Assembly (NCBI RefSeq): GCF_004346865.1
Contig: NZ_SMGR01000004.1
Span: 1 to 64,000, forward strand
From: Shimia isoporae
GTDB taxonomy: Bacteria; Pseudomonadota; Alphaproteobacteria; Rhodobacterales; Rhodobacteraceae
Direction of reading: 5' to 3'
DNA length: 64,000 bases
The notes below the pieces were generated by a model. It was not told where the DNA came from and did no database searches. It was given only the letters and a program-made list of their open reading frames with translations. Below, one piece after another: positions 26,455 through 35,458 of this stretch (its first letter is position 1; each line of letters begins with the position of its first letter). The position numbers were made by a program, and so were the translations under genes.

Positions 26455-27936
26455 TCATCCGGCCTTCGTGTCAGTCTCCTCGACCACCTCGGCGTCTACG
26501 GTTTCGACATCCTCGTCAGACGTCTCGCTTTCTTCCGCATCATCGCGCGTCTGATCGGCGATCGCGCCAACGATCAACGGTAGCATTTCGACACCGGAGC
26601 CGGACTTCGCCTCGGTCTCTGGCGGGGCTACCCAACTCAGGGTGTCAAAGCTGCCGCAATTCGCACACGTAGGCGCCCATTCCGCATGAATGTTGTGGCA
26701 GTTGTCGCAAACCCACTGAGGACCTCGCGGCGCTGTAAGCGCCTTCGCCAGAAAGCCCTTGACCACCGCATCGTCTCCCCCTTCACCACGCACAATCGCC
26801 GCCATAATGGTCAGCGAGCGCTGCGTTGGCTCCTTTTCGTAAAGGTCGCCCAGCGCGCGGCGTGCCTCAGGGAAATCTTCCGCCGCAATCTGCAACTCGG
26901 CATTCAACATCCGGGTCTCGGGATGATCCTGTGTGGCCTTGGTCAGTGTCTTGAACCGTTTGATCCGTTCTTGAGGAGTCTCGTTCGGCTCAATTGCGGC
27001 AAAAGCAGCGGCGAGATCCGGATGCGGACTCACATCCCATGCCTTACGCAACAGGCGGGCCGCGTTTCGAGGACGGCCTTGTTCTATATATCCTTTCGCC
27101 GCCAATGCTGCTGCGGGCACGAGATCAGGCGACAACCGGTTTGCCTCGATCGCGCGTTCGCGGGCTTCGATGGAGCTATCTTCGTCAAGAATACCTTTAG
27201 CCTCACCCAAGGCCAGAACCGCATCCCGTCGACGATGTACGTCTCGCGGCAACGTGCCATGCTTGAGTTTGGCATTCAGGGTTCCGCGCGCACCACTCCA
27301 GTCTTCATTCTCCGTCTGAAGGCGTAGGAGTGTATCCTGCACTTCCTCATGCCTTGGTTTTAGAGCAAACGCCGTTTCCGCAAGCTTGAGGGCCACATCG
27401 GTTTTGCCTTCAACCAGCTTCTGCTTCATCAGGCCGCGCACGCCCACGAACCGCGTGTTGTCGTCCTTGAGCAGGGTTTTGTAGACTTCCTCCGCCTTTT
27501 TGGTGTCACCGCTCATCTCAGCGGCCTGCGCCACGATCAGGTTGGTCAGTTCCGGCTTTTTCAGGAACTTTTCCGCCTTGCGGGCCTTGTCCATGGCCAG
27601 GCGCCCTTCGCCCGAAGACAACGCCATAAGACCGTCGGCCAACGCCTGATAACCTTTCTTTTCGCGGTTGCGATCGAAATAGCGGCTGATTGCGGTCTCG
27701 TCGCCATTCAGAAATTTCAATGTCGCCACCAAGAGCGCAAGCAATTTGATCGCCAGCCACGTGGCCGCCACCAGCGCGATCAAGGCCAAAGCAGTCTGGA
27801 ACGGTCCAAGCGTGAACTCGACACCGCCCATGGTGATCATCACCCCGCCTTCGCTTTCAAGCAGATGGATCGCGCCAAAGGTCACAGCCCCGATAATGGC
27901 GACAAAAACAAGTATCTTAATCAAAGACCACAGCAT
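26455..27936 (-). CDS. HemY-like tetratricopeptide protein with C-terminal zinc ribbon
   Basis: The 493-residue protein begins with two membrane helices (about 1 to 26 and 48 to 70), the HemY N-terminal domain, then TPR-like helices to about residue 400. Near the end WVCDNCHNIHAEWAPTCANCG is a CxxC-CxxC zinc ribbon resembling the rubredoxin-type tail of LapB. An acidic tail follows. It should sit in the inner membrane with TPRs in the cytoplasm. Despite the name it is not protoporphyrinogen oxidase. It is the last of a hemD, Mic60-like, HemY-like minus-strand unit. Confidence 0.85.
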   Translation of the reverse strand: MLWSLIKILVFVAIIGAVTFGAIHLLESEGGVMITMGGVEFTLGPFQTALALIALVAATWLAIKLLALLVATLKFLNGDETAISRYFDRNREKKGYQALADGLMALSSGEGRLAMDKARKAEKFLKKPELTNLIVAQAAEMSGDTKKAEEVYKTLLKDDNTRFVGVRGLMKQKLVEGKTDVALKLAETAFALKPRHEEVQDTLLRLQTENEDWSGARGTLNAKLKHGTLPRDVHRRRDAVLALGEAKGILDEDSSIEARERAIEANRLSPDLVPAAALAAKGYIEQGRPRNAARLLRKAWDVSPHPDLAAAFAAIEPNETPQERIKRFKTLTKATQDHPETRMLNAELQIAAEDFPEARRALGDLYEKEPTQRSLTIMAAIVRGEGGDDAVVKGFLAKALTAPRGPQWVCDNCHNIHAEWAPTCANCGSFDTLSWVAPPETEAKSGSGVEMLPLIVGAIADQTRDDAEESETSDEDVETVDAEVVEETDTKAG

Positions 27937-27946
27937 GTTCTGACTT

Positions 27947-29194
27947 TCAGTTTGTGTTCAGGGCTTGCGCCATTGCTTCGGCTGCCTCGGTCGCCGCCAG
28001 TCGAGTTTCCGCCTGCGCCCGCCATTCCGCAATTTCAGCTTTGGGAGCATCGGCGAGACTGTCCAGTTCGGCCAATGCATCAAAAAGTTGCCCATCGCGC
28101 AGCGCAGCTTCCGCACGGCTCAGTATGGCATCGGTATCAGTGCCGTCCTTGGCTTCTACAGACCGCGCACCAAGCTGGTTTTTCAAAAAATTCCCAAGCG
28201 CGCTGCCCTGGGCATCATCAATTTTCTCCGCACGGGCCTTTGCCAACGCCGCGCGCGCAGCCTCAGGATAGCCCTCGATCAAAGCCGCCAAGGTGATCAC
28301 GCCGGTACCAGCATTCTCTGCAAGCACCTCAGGCACCTCTTCACCAGTTGCGGAACGGTAGTCCACCAATGCACCGCTGTAAGCCGCACCGCTATCCAAA
28401 GCCGCCACAATCCGTGTTGTTGCCGACCGCGCAAGCGCCGCTTTGGCGGACAGATCGGCCTTGTCTTTCAGCTGTGCCGCTTCCGCCTTCTGCTCGGCTA
28501 CCAGCGCCTTCAAGTCCTCGACCTCTCGCTCGTATGCGGCAATTGCCGCGGCCCCAAGGCCTTCGTTCAATGGTCGTTTCTCAATGTCGTTCAGCCGGCT
28601 GTCAAATTCGGCCACAGTCTGCGAAAGCGTGCCTAATTCGGTCGTGTAGGCGTCCAGAAGTTCACGTAGTTTCGCCACCTCCGCTGCCGCATCACTGGCG
28701 TTTTGCGATGCGCTCGAGGCACGCTCAGATGCCGACCCGGATTGCTCACCCAAAGAAGCAAGCGCTTGTTTTTGGGCTTCCAGCTCGACGGCCACCTTTG
28801 CCAACGTTTCTTCGGTGTCTGAACCGATCCCCAACTGGTCACCAAAAAAAACAGCGCCACCAAACCCGATAGCCGCGGCCACGACACCACCCAACACCAT
28901 GGGAGCAAATCCGCCGCGCTTCTCTGGCGCTGAAGCAGCGTCAGGTGTTTCTTCTACGTCGGGAGCATCAGCATCAGGCGCCGTCTCTTCCACAACGTCT
29001 GATACGGCTTCGCTAACCACATCTTCCGTCGCCTCGACCGGTTCGGCATCAGGTTCATCAAGCTCTACAGGCGTTTCCCCGTCCGCGTTCGTTTCCTCGT
29101 CAACGAGTTCGGCGTCCTCGATCTCTTCAGCCTTGGCGTTCTCAGCCTTAACCTGATCGTCTTCCGGTTTGTCGGTCTTGTCAGAGTTACCCAC
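27947..29194 (-). CDS. Mic60/mitofilin-like membrane protein (alphaproteobacterial COG4223 type)
   Basis: The 415-residue protein has a long acidic N-terminal region (residues 1 to about 90, low complexity), one membrane helix (APMVLGGVVAAAIGFGGAVFFG), a coiled coil rich in Ala, Glu and Gln (about 130 to 250), and a C-terminal helical domain. This is the layout of alphaproteobacterial homologs of Mic60, which shape inner-membrane cristae-like invaginations and contact outer-membrane partners. It sits between the hemD and HemY-like genes, the neighbourhood reported for these homologs. Coiled-coil proteins are easy to misname, so the confidence is moderate. Confidence 0.72.
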   Translation of the reverse strand: MGNSDKTDKPEDDQVKAENAKAEEIEDAELVDEETNADGETPVELDEPDAEPVEATEDVVSEAVSDVVEETAPDADAPDVEETPDAASAPEKRGGFAPMVLGGVVAAAIGFGGAVFFGDQLGIGSDTEETLAKVAVELEAQKQALASLGEQSGSASERASSASQNASDAAAEVAKLRELLDAYTTELGTLSQTVAEFDSRLNDIEKRPLNEGLGAAAIAAYEREVEDLKALVAEQKAEAAQLKDKADLSAKAALARSATTRIVAALDSGAAYSGALVDYRSATGEEVPEVLAENAGTGVITLAALIEGYPEAARAALAKARAEKIDDAQGSALGNFLKNQLGARSVEAKDGTDTDAILSRAEAALRDGQLFDALAELDSLADAPKAEIAEWRAQAETRLAATEAAEAMAQALNTN

Positions 29195-29239
29195 CTGAAG
29201 TCCTTTCGAATCCGGTTATTTCGCAGTTGCAGCACCAAT

Positions 29240-29986
29240 CTAGGTCAGGCGACTGCGCTCCTCAACATGAACTGCCGCGGCCAACAGTCTCGACACTGCG
29301 TCAATCATCGAATTGACATCAGATTTTTCCGCCACAACGACGTCTTGGGTCAAATTCTCGCTCAACGCCTCGGCAACAGCTGCGCTCATTGCAGCCACAA
29401 AAACGTGCGACGTCGTCGTCAGAAGCGCCGCCTCTTTGGAAAACTGCGCCGCCGTCCGCGGAGAAAAAAGGGGAACTATTACCGGATTTTCCCGCAACAA
29501 CAATGATTTGGCCGCTTGCGTCAACGGAACCAACCGCTGTTCGTAGACGACCGCTTCCCCTGTCTCAACTTCTGCTGCGCAAAGTCTCTTGGCAATGTCA
29601 CCACGAGCAAAGGCACCCCGAAAGTGCAATAAGGGACCGAAGACCTTGCCCGCTCGCTTGTCGGCCAAAACCCGCTCGACCAAAGCCTCCGCATCACCGC
29701 CTGCCGCAATCGCATGCCACCCTTTTGCCCGTGCCGCTTCCGCAGTTGCCTCTCCAACGCACCATGCAGGCAGGTTTCCTTCAGGTGCGAAGGCGACACC
29801 ATTCGCAGAGGTAAAAATAACGCCCGACACGCCGGCCAGCGGCACACCTGCATCTGTCGGTTCCACCTTCATCAAAGGAGAGATTACCACCGGAGCGTCA
29901 ATTCCCGCCCCTTGCAACGCCGCCGCAAACCGCTCCGCCGCAGCCAAAGGGCGCGAGATCAGGATGGTTGGGGACAATTCACTCAT
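29240..29986 (-). CDS. hemD: Uroporphyrinogen-III synthase
   Basis: The ATG at 29986 is chosen because the protein then starts [14 protein letters not shown], the normal family opening; the longer frame overlaps the divergent tsaD leader. The 248-residue enzyme closes hydroxymethylbilane with ring-D inversion to uroporphyrinogen III in tetrapyrrole synthesis. Family blocks include [28 protein letters not shown] (the cleft Ser/Thr segment) and the [13 protein letters not shown] segment. It heads the heme/membrane unit and is divergent from tsaD with a 76-base gap. Confidence 0.85.
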   Translation of the reverse strand: MSELSPTILISRPLAAAERFAAALQGAGIDAPVVISPLMKVEPTDAGVPLAGVSGVIFTSANGVAFAPEGNLPAWCVGEATAEAARAKGWHAIAAGGDAEALVERVLADKRAGKVFGPLLHFRGAFARGDIAKRLCAAEVETGEAVVYEQRLVPLTQAAKSLLLRENPVIVPLFSPRTAAQFSKEAALLTTTSHVFVAAMSAAVAEALSENLTQDVVVAEKSDVNSMIDAVSRLLAAAVHVEERSRLT

Positions 29987-30062
29987 GAAAAATGCGCCGG
30001 GATTGTTTGAACCGCCTTCCGGTGTTACCTGCCTGACAGCACCGGTGCAACGGCAAGGACAG

Positions 30063-31160
30063 ATGACAAAGCCTCTCACAATCCTAGGACTGGAAAGCAG
30101 CTGCGACGATACCGCCGCCGCAGTCTTGCGCCAATCAGGTGACGATGCGCCGGAAATTCTGGCGTCGATTGTCTATGGACAGACCGAATTGCACGCGCCG
30201 TTTGGCGGAGTCGTGCCTGAAATCGCCGCACGGGCACATGCCGAAAAGCTCGATCTCTCTGTCCAAGAAGCACTCTCCGCCGCCAACCTAAGCTTGTCCG
30301 AGATCGATGCCATCGCAGTCACGTCGGGTCCGGGTCTAATCGGTGGAGTGCTCTCAGCTGTAATGTGCGCAAAGGGTCTGTCCGCCGGGCTGAACATTCC
30401 CCTTGTCGGCGTGAACCATCTTGCCGGCCATGCGCTGACCCCGCGTCTGACCGATCAGGTGACTTTCCCTTACCTCATGTTGCTTGTTTCAGGTGGCCAC
30501 TGCCAGTTCCTCATTGCGCACGGTCCCGAAAAATTCACACGTCTGGGCGGCACAATAGACGATGCACCAGGCGAGGCTTTTGACAAAACCGCACGTTTGC
30601 TCGGACTGCCCCAGCCCGGCGGCCCGTCTGTTCAAAAAGAGGCCGAGGCAGGTGATCCGAAAGCACACCGTTTCCCGCGCCCTTTGCTGGATCGTCCGGG
30701 ATGCGACATGTCTTTCTCTGGTTTGAAAACGGCACTGCTGCGCGCTCGGGACGCAATCATCTCAGAAAAAGGCGGTCTGACGATCAAAGATCGCGCTGAT
30801 CTTTGCGCCAGCTTTCAAGCCGCCGTGGTTGATGTGCTGGCGGAAAAGACGCGGCGTGCGCTCGAGGTCTACATGGCCGAAAACCCGTCTGAACCGTTGC
30901 TCGCCGTAGCCGGCGGAGTTGCTGCAAATTCGGCAATTCGGGCAAGGTTAGAGACTGTTTGTGCGGAATCTGGTGCTGCCTTTACCGCACCACCTTTGGC
31001 CCTCTGCACTGACAATGCCGCCATGATCGCTTACGCAGGTCTTGAGCGATTCAAATCCGGTGCACGGGATGACATGGGTCTGTCCGCACGTCCGCGCTGG
31101 CCACTTGACCAAACAGCGCCGGCACTGCTGGGCAGCGGAAAAAAAGGAGCCAAAGCATGA
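30063..31160 (+). CDS. tsaD: tRNA N6-threonylcarbamoyladenosine synthase subunit TsaD
   Basis: The start is at the ATG at 30063, with AAGGA just upstream; an in-frame extension to 29589 lies in the hemD antisense region and is rejected. The 365-residue protein has [15 protein letters not shown], the metal-binding HLAGH, the ATP loop LMLLVSGGH, and the later [13 protein letters not shown]. TsaD transfers threonylcarbamoyl from the intermediate to A37 of ANN-decoding tRNAs, with TsaB and TsaE (tsaE is at 50385). It overlaps gpsA by 4 bases. Confidence 0.95.
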   Translation: MTKPLTILGLESSCDDTAAAVLRQSGDDAPEILASIVYGQTELHAPFGGVVPEIAARAHAEKLDLSVQEALSAANLSLSEIDAIAVTSGPGLIGGVLSAVMCAKGLSAGLNIPLVGVNHLAGHALTPRLTDQVTFPYLMLLVSGGHCQFLIAHGPEKFTRLGGTIDDAPGEAFDKTARLLGLPQPGGPSVQKEAEAGDPKAHRFPRPLLDRPGCDMSFSGLKTALLRARDAIISEKGGLTIKDRADLCASFQAAVVDVLAEKTRRALEVYMAENPSEPLLAVAGGVAANSAIRARLETVCAESGAAFTAPPLALCTDNAAMIAYAGLERFKSGARDDMGLSARPRWPLDQTAPALLGSGKKGAKA

Positions 31161-32110
31161 TTTCGGTTCTTGGCGCTGGAGCTTTTGGTACCGCACTCGC
31201 CGTCGCCATTGCTCGCAACGATAATCCCGTGACGCTTTGGGCCCGCGACCCTTCTGCGACTGCTCTTATGCAAGATACGCGTCAAAACCCTCGATTGCCT
31301 GGGGTCTCGCTGCCTGAATCCATTACCTTCACATCTGATTTCTCGGCAGCACTCTCGGAAGTTGTTCTGCTCGCGGTTCCGATGCAAAAACTTCGAAGTC
31401 TGTTGCAGGAGCACCCCGAGCTTGCAGGACGGACCCTCGTTGCCTGTTGCAAGGGGGTTGAGCTCGGCACGCAATTGGGCCCAGTGGCCGTGATCCGTGA
31501 TGTTCTACCCGACGCCATACCGGCCATTCTGACCGGCCCCAGTTTTGCTGCCGACATTGCGCGTGGCCTTCCAACGGCACTGACACTAGCGGTTGCAGAC
31601 GAGACGGCCGGAAAAAACCTGCAACGCCGCCTGAAGTCGCCAAATATTCGCGTTTATCGCACAACCGATACTGTCGGCGCGGAACTGGGCGGCGCGTTGA
31701 AGAACGTGATTGCAATTGCCTGTGGCATTGCCATCGGCGCTGGTCTTGGTGACAGCGCCCGGGCCGCGCTCATGACACGCGGTTACGCCGAAATGCAACG
31801 CATGGCCCGTGCGCTGGGCGCCCAGCCTGAAACTCTGTCCGGCTTGTCCGGCTTCGGTGATCTCACCTTGACCTGCGCGTCCGAACAGTCGCGCAACTAC
31901 CGCTTTGGGCTTTCGCTGGGGCGGGGTGAAACCTTTGATCCGACCGTCACCGTCGAAGGCGCCGCCACTGCCCGTGCGGCTCTGGATCGGGCCAAAACCA
32001 TGAACATCGAGATGCCCATCACGGCCGCCGTTGTCGCAGTGCTGGATGGGGACTTGCAAATTCGCGACGCCATGGAAATGCTGCTCGCAAGACCACCCAA
32101 GGAGGAATAA
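31157..32110 (+). CDS. gpsA: NAD(P)H-dependent glycerol-3-phosphate dehydrogenase
   Basis: The 317-residue enzyme makes sn-glycerol-3-phosphate for phospholipid synthesis from dihydroxyacetone phosphate. It has the Rossmann motif [12 protein letters not shown] (residues 4 to 15), CKGVE, GPSFA, and the catalytic-lysine segment [21 protein letters not shown]. Its ATG overlaps the TGA of tsaD, and a YciI-family gene follows 3 bases after its stop. This tsaD-gpsA order is common in alphaproteobacteria. Confidence 0.95.
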   Translation: MISVLGAGAFGTALAVAIARNDNPVTLWARDPSATALMQDTRQNPRLPGVSLPESITFTSDFSAALSEVVLLAVPMQKLRSLLQEHPELAGRTLVACCKGVELGTQLGPVAVIRDVLPDAIPAILTGPSFAADIARGLPTALTLAVADETAGKNLQRRLKSPNIRVYRTTDTVGAELGGALKNVIAIACGIAIGAGLGDSARAALMTRGYAEMQRMARALGAQPETLSGLSGFGDLTLTCASEQSRNYRFGLSLGRGETFDPTVTVEGAATARAALDRAKTMNIEMPITAAVVAVLDGDLQIRDAMEMLLARPPKEE

Positions 32111-32113
32111 CTT

Positions 32114-32389
32114 ATGCTGATCGCGCTCATCGCCAAGGACAAACCCGGCGCTTTGGAGATCCGCAAAGCCAACCGTGACGATCACGTCGCCTACCTCAAA
32201 GGGTCCGGCGACACGATCATGATGGCCGGCCCGTTTCTAGACGACTCTGGCGACATGTGCGGATCACTTATCATCCTGAACGTAGCGGACATGTCCGAAG
32301 CGGAAAATTGGGCTGCGAACGACCCCTACAAGGCTGCCGATCTCTTCGAGAGCGTCGAACTGAAGCCTTGGAACAAGGTTCTGGGCTGA
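32114..32389 (+). CDS. YciI-family small protein
   Basis: The 91-residue protein has the YciI ferredoxin-like fold pattern: MLIALIAKDKPGALEIRKANRDDHVAYLK (with the conserved His) and the later MAGPFLDD with its Asp. YciI proteins are small dimers thought to bind or act on small organic molecules. The function here is unproven. It is translationally coupled to the EVE-domain gene (TGATG) and directly follows gpsA. Confidence 0.88.
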   Translation: MLIALIAKDKPGALEIRKANRDDHVAYLKGSGDTIMMAGPFLDDSGDMCGSLIILNVADMSEAENWAANDPYKAADLFESVELKPWNKVLG

Positions 32390-32808
32390 TGCGCTACTGG
32401 CTGTTCAAATCCGAGCCGTCGACCTGGAGTTGGGACCAGCAAGTTGCCAAGGGAGATGTAGGCGAAGAGTGGGACGGTGTACGAAACTATCAGGCACGCA
32501 ATTTTATGCGGGAAATGGCCGTGGGTGACCGCGGCTTTTTCTACCACTCGCAAAAGGAGAAATCCGTTGTTGGCATCGTCGAGGTTTGCGCAGAAGCCCA
32601 CCCCGACAGCACAACCGATGACGAGCGCTGGGAATGCGTGGACATCAAAGCTGTTGCGCCAGTGAAAACGCCCGTCAGTTTGGACATGATCAAAACAGAC
32701 CCGCGTCTTGCGGACATGGTTTTGGTCAGAAATTCCCGACTTTCCGTTCAGCCGGTAACCGAAGCAGAGTGGCAGATCATCTTAGAGATGAGCGGTTCTC
32801 AAACCTGA
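32389..32808 (+). CDS. EVE-domain protein (PUA-like fold)
   Basis: The start is the ATG at 32389 because it overlaps the YciI stop (TGATG) and gives the standard opening MRYWLFKSEPSTWSW. The 139-residue protein is one EVE domain: GVRNYQARNFMREMAVGDRGFFYHS and GIVEVCAEAHPD. EVE domains are related to YTH/PUA modified-nucleobase readers and are common beside tRNA and restriction genes. Here it lies at the end of a tsaD-gpsA-YciI unit, which fits a link to modified RNA or DNA bases. Confidence 0.9.
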   Translation: MRYWLFKSEPSTWSWDQQVAKGDVGEEWDGVRNYQARNFMREMAVGDRGFFYHSQKEKSVVGIVEVCAEAHPDSTTDDERWECVDIKAVAPVKTPVSLDMIKTDPRLADMVLVRNSRLSVQPVTEAEWQIILEMSGSQT

Positions 32809-32856
32809 TTTTTCCGGCATACTCCCCGAATAAACCTAAAAAACGGGGAGACAGTT

Positions 32857-33252
32857 ATGGAATATGTCGCAGTGCTGGCCGCAGCAGTGGCCTCATATGT
32901 GTTTGGATCAATCTGGTATATGGCGCTGGCCAAACCTTGGATGGAAGCCGCCGGTGTGGAAACAGGCGACGACGGGCGCCCCGTCAATTCCAAGGATCCA
33001 ACGCCACACATCCTGGCCTTCGTCTGCGCCATAGTAGTGGCTGGAATGATGCGCCATGTTTTCGCCCTTTCCGCTATCGATACCGTGGACAAAGGGCTGA
33101 CTTCCGGCCTTGGCATTGGTCTGTTTCTGGCCGCTCCGTGGATCGTCACGAACTATGGTTTTGCCGGTCGTCCGCGCAAACTGATGCTGATCGACGGTGG
33201 CTACGCCACTATCGGATGCACCATCATGGGCACTGTGCTTACACTGTTCTGA
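32857..33252 (+). CDS. DUF1761-family membrane protein
   Basis: The 131-residue protein has four membrane segments and matches DUF1761 (VAVLAAAVASYVFGSIWYMALAKPWMEAAG near the start, then HILAFVCAIVVAGMMRHVFAL). These are small inner-membrane proteins of unknown function. It starts after GGGGAG (7 bases before the ATG). An inverted repeat of nine bases (33259-33267 with 33286-33294) follows the stop and may help end the transcript, although no T-run is next to it. Confidence 0.78.
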   Translation: MEYVAVLAAAVASYVFGSIWYMALAKPWMEAAGVETGDDGRPVNSKDPTPHILAFVCAIVVAGMMRHVFALSAIDTVDKGLTSGLGIGLFLAAPWIVTNYGFAGRPRKLMLIDGGYATIGCTIMGTVLTLF

Positions 33253-33440
33253 AACGCACACGGGGGTCCCGACGACCGCGCCAGAACCCCCGTGACCCCA
33301 CGCGCTCCCATACCAACGCACGTGTATTCAAACTCTCGGTTCTGGCCGTCCTGGCCCGATGCTCTTTTGCTACCCCACGGTCGCTGAGTCGCACAAACAC
33401 GAACTGCTTAGAAGTTGACTCAAAGGGCAGAAATGCAAGG

Positions 33441-33465
33441 CGCCCGCCGACGGTTGCGGCGGGCG
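33441..33465 (-). terminator. Possible terminator of the DUF2853 gene
   Basis: CGCCCGCCG at 33441-33449 and CGGCGGGCG at 33457-33465 form a GC-rich 9-base stem with a 7-base loop, 23 bases past the DUF2853 stop on the minus strand. The T-tract is weak, so it is a tentative terminator. Confidence 0.45.
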
Positions 33466-33487
33466 TTGCTGAAGTCTCTGGGCAATC

Positions 33488-33829
33488 TCAGCCGTACACG
33501 GACTCTTTGCCGAAATGCTTAGTCAGCATGTAGTAAACCACTGCGCGATATTTATTGCGCTCCGATTTGCCGTATGTCTCGATCACGGCATTGATGCCTT
33601 CCATCAGTTCCGGACCATCTTTCAGCCCCAGCTTCTTGACCAGAAAGTTATCTTTGACAGTTTCCAGCTCGCTCTCCTGAGAGCTCGCAACGGTGGACGC
33701 GTCATCATTATAGATCGCCGGACCACAACCGATCGTGACTTTGGTCAGCAGGTCCATATCGGGTGTCATCCCGCATTTGTTCTTCAGATCATCCGCGTAT
33801 TTTTCGATCAACTCGTCGCGTTTGCCCAT
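33488..33829 (-). CDS. DUF2853-family small cytosolic protein
   Basis: The 113-residue protein matches DUF2853: MGKRDELIEKYADDLKNKCG at the start, TKVTIGCGPAIYNDDASTVA in the middle, and an AVVYYMLTKHFGKE end. No signal or membrane segment is present. The function of the family is unknown. A run of T/C (GGGAGAAAAAA on the minus strand) precedes its ATG. It is flanked by long intergenic stretches, so it is probably a single-gene unit. Confidence 0.85.
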   Translation of the reverse strand: MGKRDELIEKYADDLKNKCGMTPDMDLLTKVTIGCGPAIYNDDASTVASSQESELETVKDNFLVKKLGLKDGPELMEGINAVIETYGKSERNKYRAVVYYMLTKHFGKESVYG

Positions 33830-34182
33830 TTTTTTCTCCCAGGTTTGGCCCTCAAGCCTTGTTCATTTTGGCGCCCTTTTTGGCTGGTTCGGACAGTAAA
33901 CAGGGAACTGGTACAGACAAAGGGAAATCTAGTACGCATTTCCCCTCAAACCACGAAACGCATGTTAAAACATGAATGGGTCGGTCCATTAGCTTGGCAA
34001 TAGCTCGCAAATCAATCGGCCAAGAAACGCCCGCCAACTGACATAATCATTGAAAGCGGCTTGGTGATTTAATAGGTCCGATTAACTAGGATTCAGCTTT
34101 TCTGTCCGAACCGTAGCTACTTGCCACGTTCAACAGTCTTTTGGTGTACAACCGAGTCCACGCAAACCGGAGCGCATGCATC
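33830..34182. other. Intergenic stretch with a 14-base palindrome
   Basis: Over 350 bases separate the DUF2853 gene from the DegT-family gene. CATGTT-AA-AACATG at 33961-33974 is a perfect palindrome and could be an operator. A minus-strand frame of 61 codons (33852-34037) shows no family features and is not called. The DegT gene has no strong upstream ribosome site; CCGGAG at about 34168-34173 lies 9 bases before the chosen GTG. Confidence 0.45.
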
Positions 34183-35439
34183 GTGTCCAACTATCCTTTT
34201 AAGGCCTCGTCTGACGACAACTCCGAAGGTGGGGAATTCCAAAAGTCCCGCACACCTGCCGGCGAGTATGGCGTTAGAACCTCCGGCCTTGTTGAGATTG
34301 CGTCAAGCCATGGAGTTCCGAAGCCAACGTCCTGCGATGACATTCCCGTTCCTATGCCCGATCTGGAACAACCTCTGCCGTTCATCGAAAACAAGGCCTA
34401 TGATCACAGCCGCATTGCAGATTTTCTGTCCCTGTCCGTCGCACGCAATCACCATGCAAATGGTGGTCCCGTCGCCGCCCTGCTGGAAAAGGTCGTTGCG
34501 GCAATAGTCGGCTTGCCCGACAGCCGCGAAGTCGTGGCCGTCTCCAATGGCACATTGGCGCTGCATCTGGCAGCCGCCGCGCATAGCCCCGACGGCACGC
34601 CATTGCGCTGGGTCGCAAGTGCCTTCAACTTTTTCTCCTGCGGCGTCGGTCCCCTCAGCAACACACGCATCATTGATTGCGACGAAAACGGGCGATTTGA
34701 TCTCGACCGACTGAAATCACTGCCTGAAGACAGCTATGACGGCGTCATCTATACAAACGTCTTTGCCCAACAATCGGATTGGGACGCGGTTGCCGACTTC
34801 TGCGCAAGTCGGGGCAAAGCATTCATCGTCGACAACGCCACCGGTCTTCTCGACCGCCCCCGAAGCGCCCTCTCCTCAGATGGACCGATCGAGACAATCT
34901 CAGCCCACCACACAAAGCCATGGGGTGTCGGTGAAGGCGGCTTAGTTATTTGCGATAAGACACAGGCAGCACGCATTCGCGCTCTGGCAAACTTTGGGTG
35001 GTCGCATGACGAAAACTGGAACGGCTTGGCCAACAATGCCAAGATCAGTGACCTCGCAGCGTCGGCAATTCTGGATCGCTTGGAAAAAATGGAGTTCTGG
35101 GCTGCATTGTATCACGCTCAAGACGGAAGAATGCGCGAGATCGTCGCTGACGCAAATTGCGGTGCGGCGCCGTTTTCCGTCAAAGTACCAATCCATTCTC
35201 CCAGAACCCACACCCCGTTTCTTGCAACAAACCCAGTAGATGTTTTTGCAGAGCGTGCCGCCGGTCCTGTGATCCTGCGCAAATACTATCTGCCAATGAA
35301 AACCAACCATCCGGCCAACGAGCCTGCACCAATGGCGGAGTCGCTCTTTGCACGCATATTCTGCCTGTCCAATGCGCCGGAAATGTCTCTGATCCCCAGC
35401 GCCAAGATCGCGGACCAAGTCCGCCGCTTGTGCGAATAA
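34183..35439 (+). CDS. DegT/DnrJ/EryC1/StrS-family aminotransferase-like protein
   Basis: A GTG at 34183 is chosen for its CCGGAG upstream; a TTG at 34141 or later starts remain possible. The roughly 418-residue protein has the fold-type-I PLP pattern of the sugar aminotransferase family: VSNGTLALHLA for cofactor contacts, DNATGL, and AHHTKPWGVGEGG with the Schiff-base lysine at about residue 245. It should make amino sugars for surface polysaccharides or act as a related dehydratase. The N-terminal 60 residues are unlike the core and may be an extension or miscalled start. It is followed by a sulfotransferase, WbqC and Gfo/Idh/MocA genes. Confidence 0.78.
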   Translation: MSNYPFKASSDDNSEGGEFQKSRTPAGEYGVRTSGLVEIASSHGVPKPTSCDDIPVPMPDLEQPLPFIENKAYDHSRIADFLSLSVARNHHANGGPVAALLEKVVAAIVGLPDSREVVAVSNGTLALHLAAAAHSPDGTPLRWVASAFNFFSCGVGPLSNTRIIDCDENGRFDLDRLKSLPEDSYDGVIYTNVFAQQSDWDAVADFCASRGKAFIVDNATGLLDRPRSALSSDGPIETISAHHTKPWGVGEGGLVICDKTQAARIRALANFGWSHDENWNGLANNAKISDLAASAILDRLEKMEFWAALYHAQDGRMREIVADANCGAAPFSVKVPIHSPRTHTPFLATNPVDVFAERAAGPVILRKYYLPMKTNHPANEPAPMAESLFARIFCLSNAPEMSLIPSAKIADQVRRLCE

Positions 35440-35458
35440 TCCCAAGAGCCCGCAATTC

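Noticed and set aside
27947-29194. Reading the acidic coiled-coil protein as a cell-division or translocation protein
   Set aside because: Its place between hemD and the HemY-like gene, one membrane helix and central coiled coil fit Mic60-like proteins better.
32634-33533. Plus-strand frame of 299 codons over the EVE and DUF1761 genes
   Set aside because: Overlaps two supported genes in another frame, with no family features.
33852-34037. Minus-strand frame of 61 codons
   Set aside because: Short, no ribosome site and no family signature; it could be a small protein but there is no evidence.
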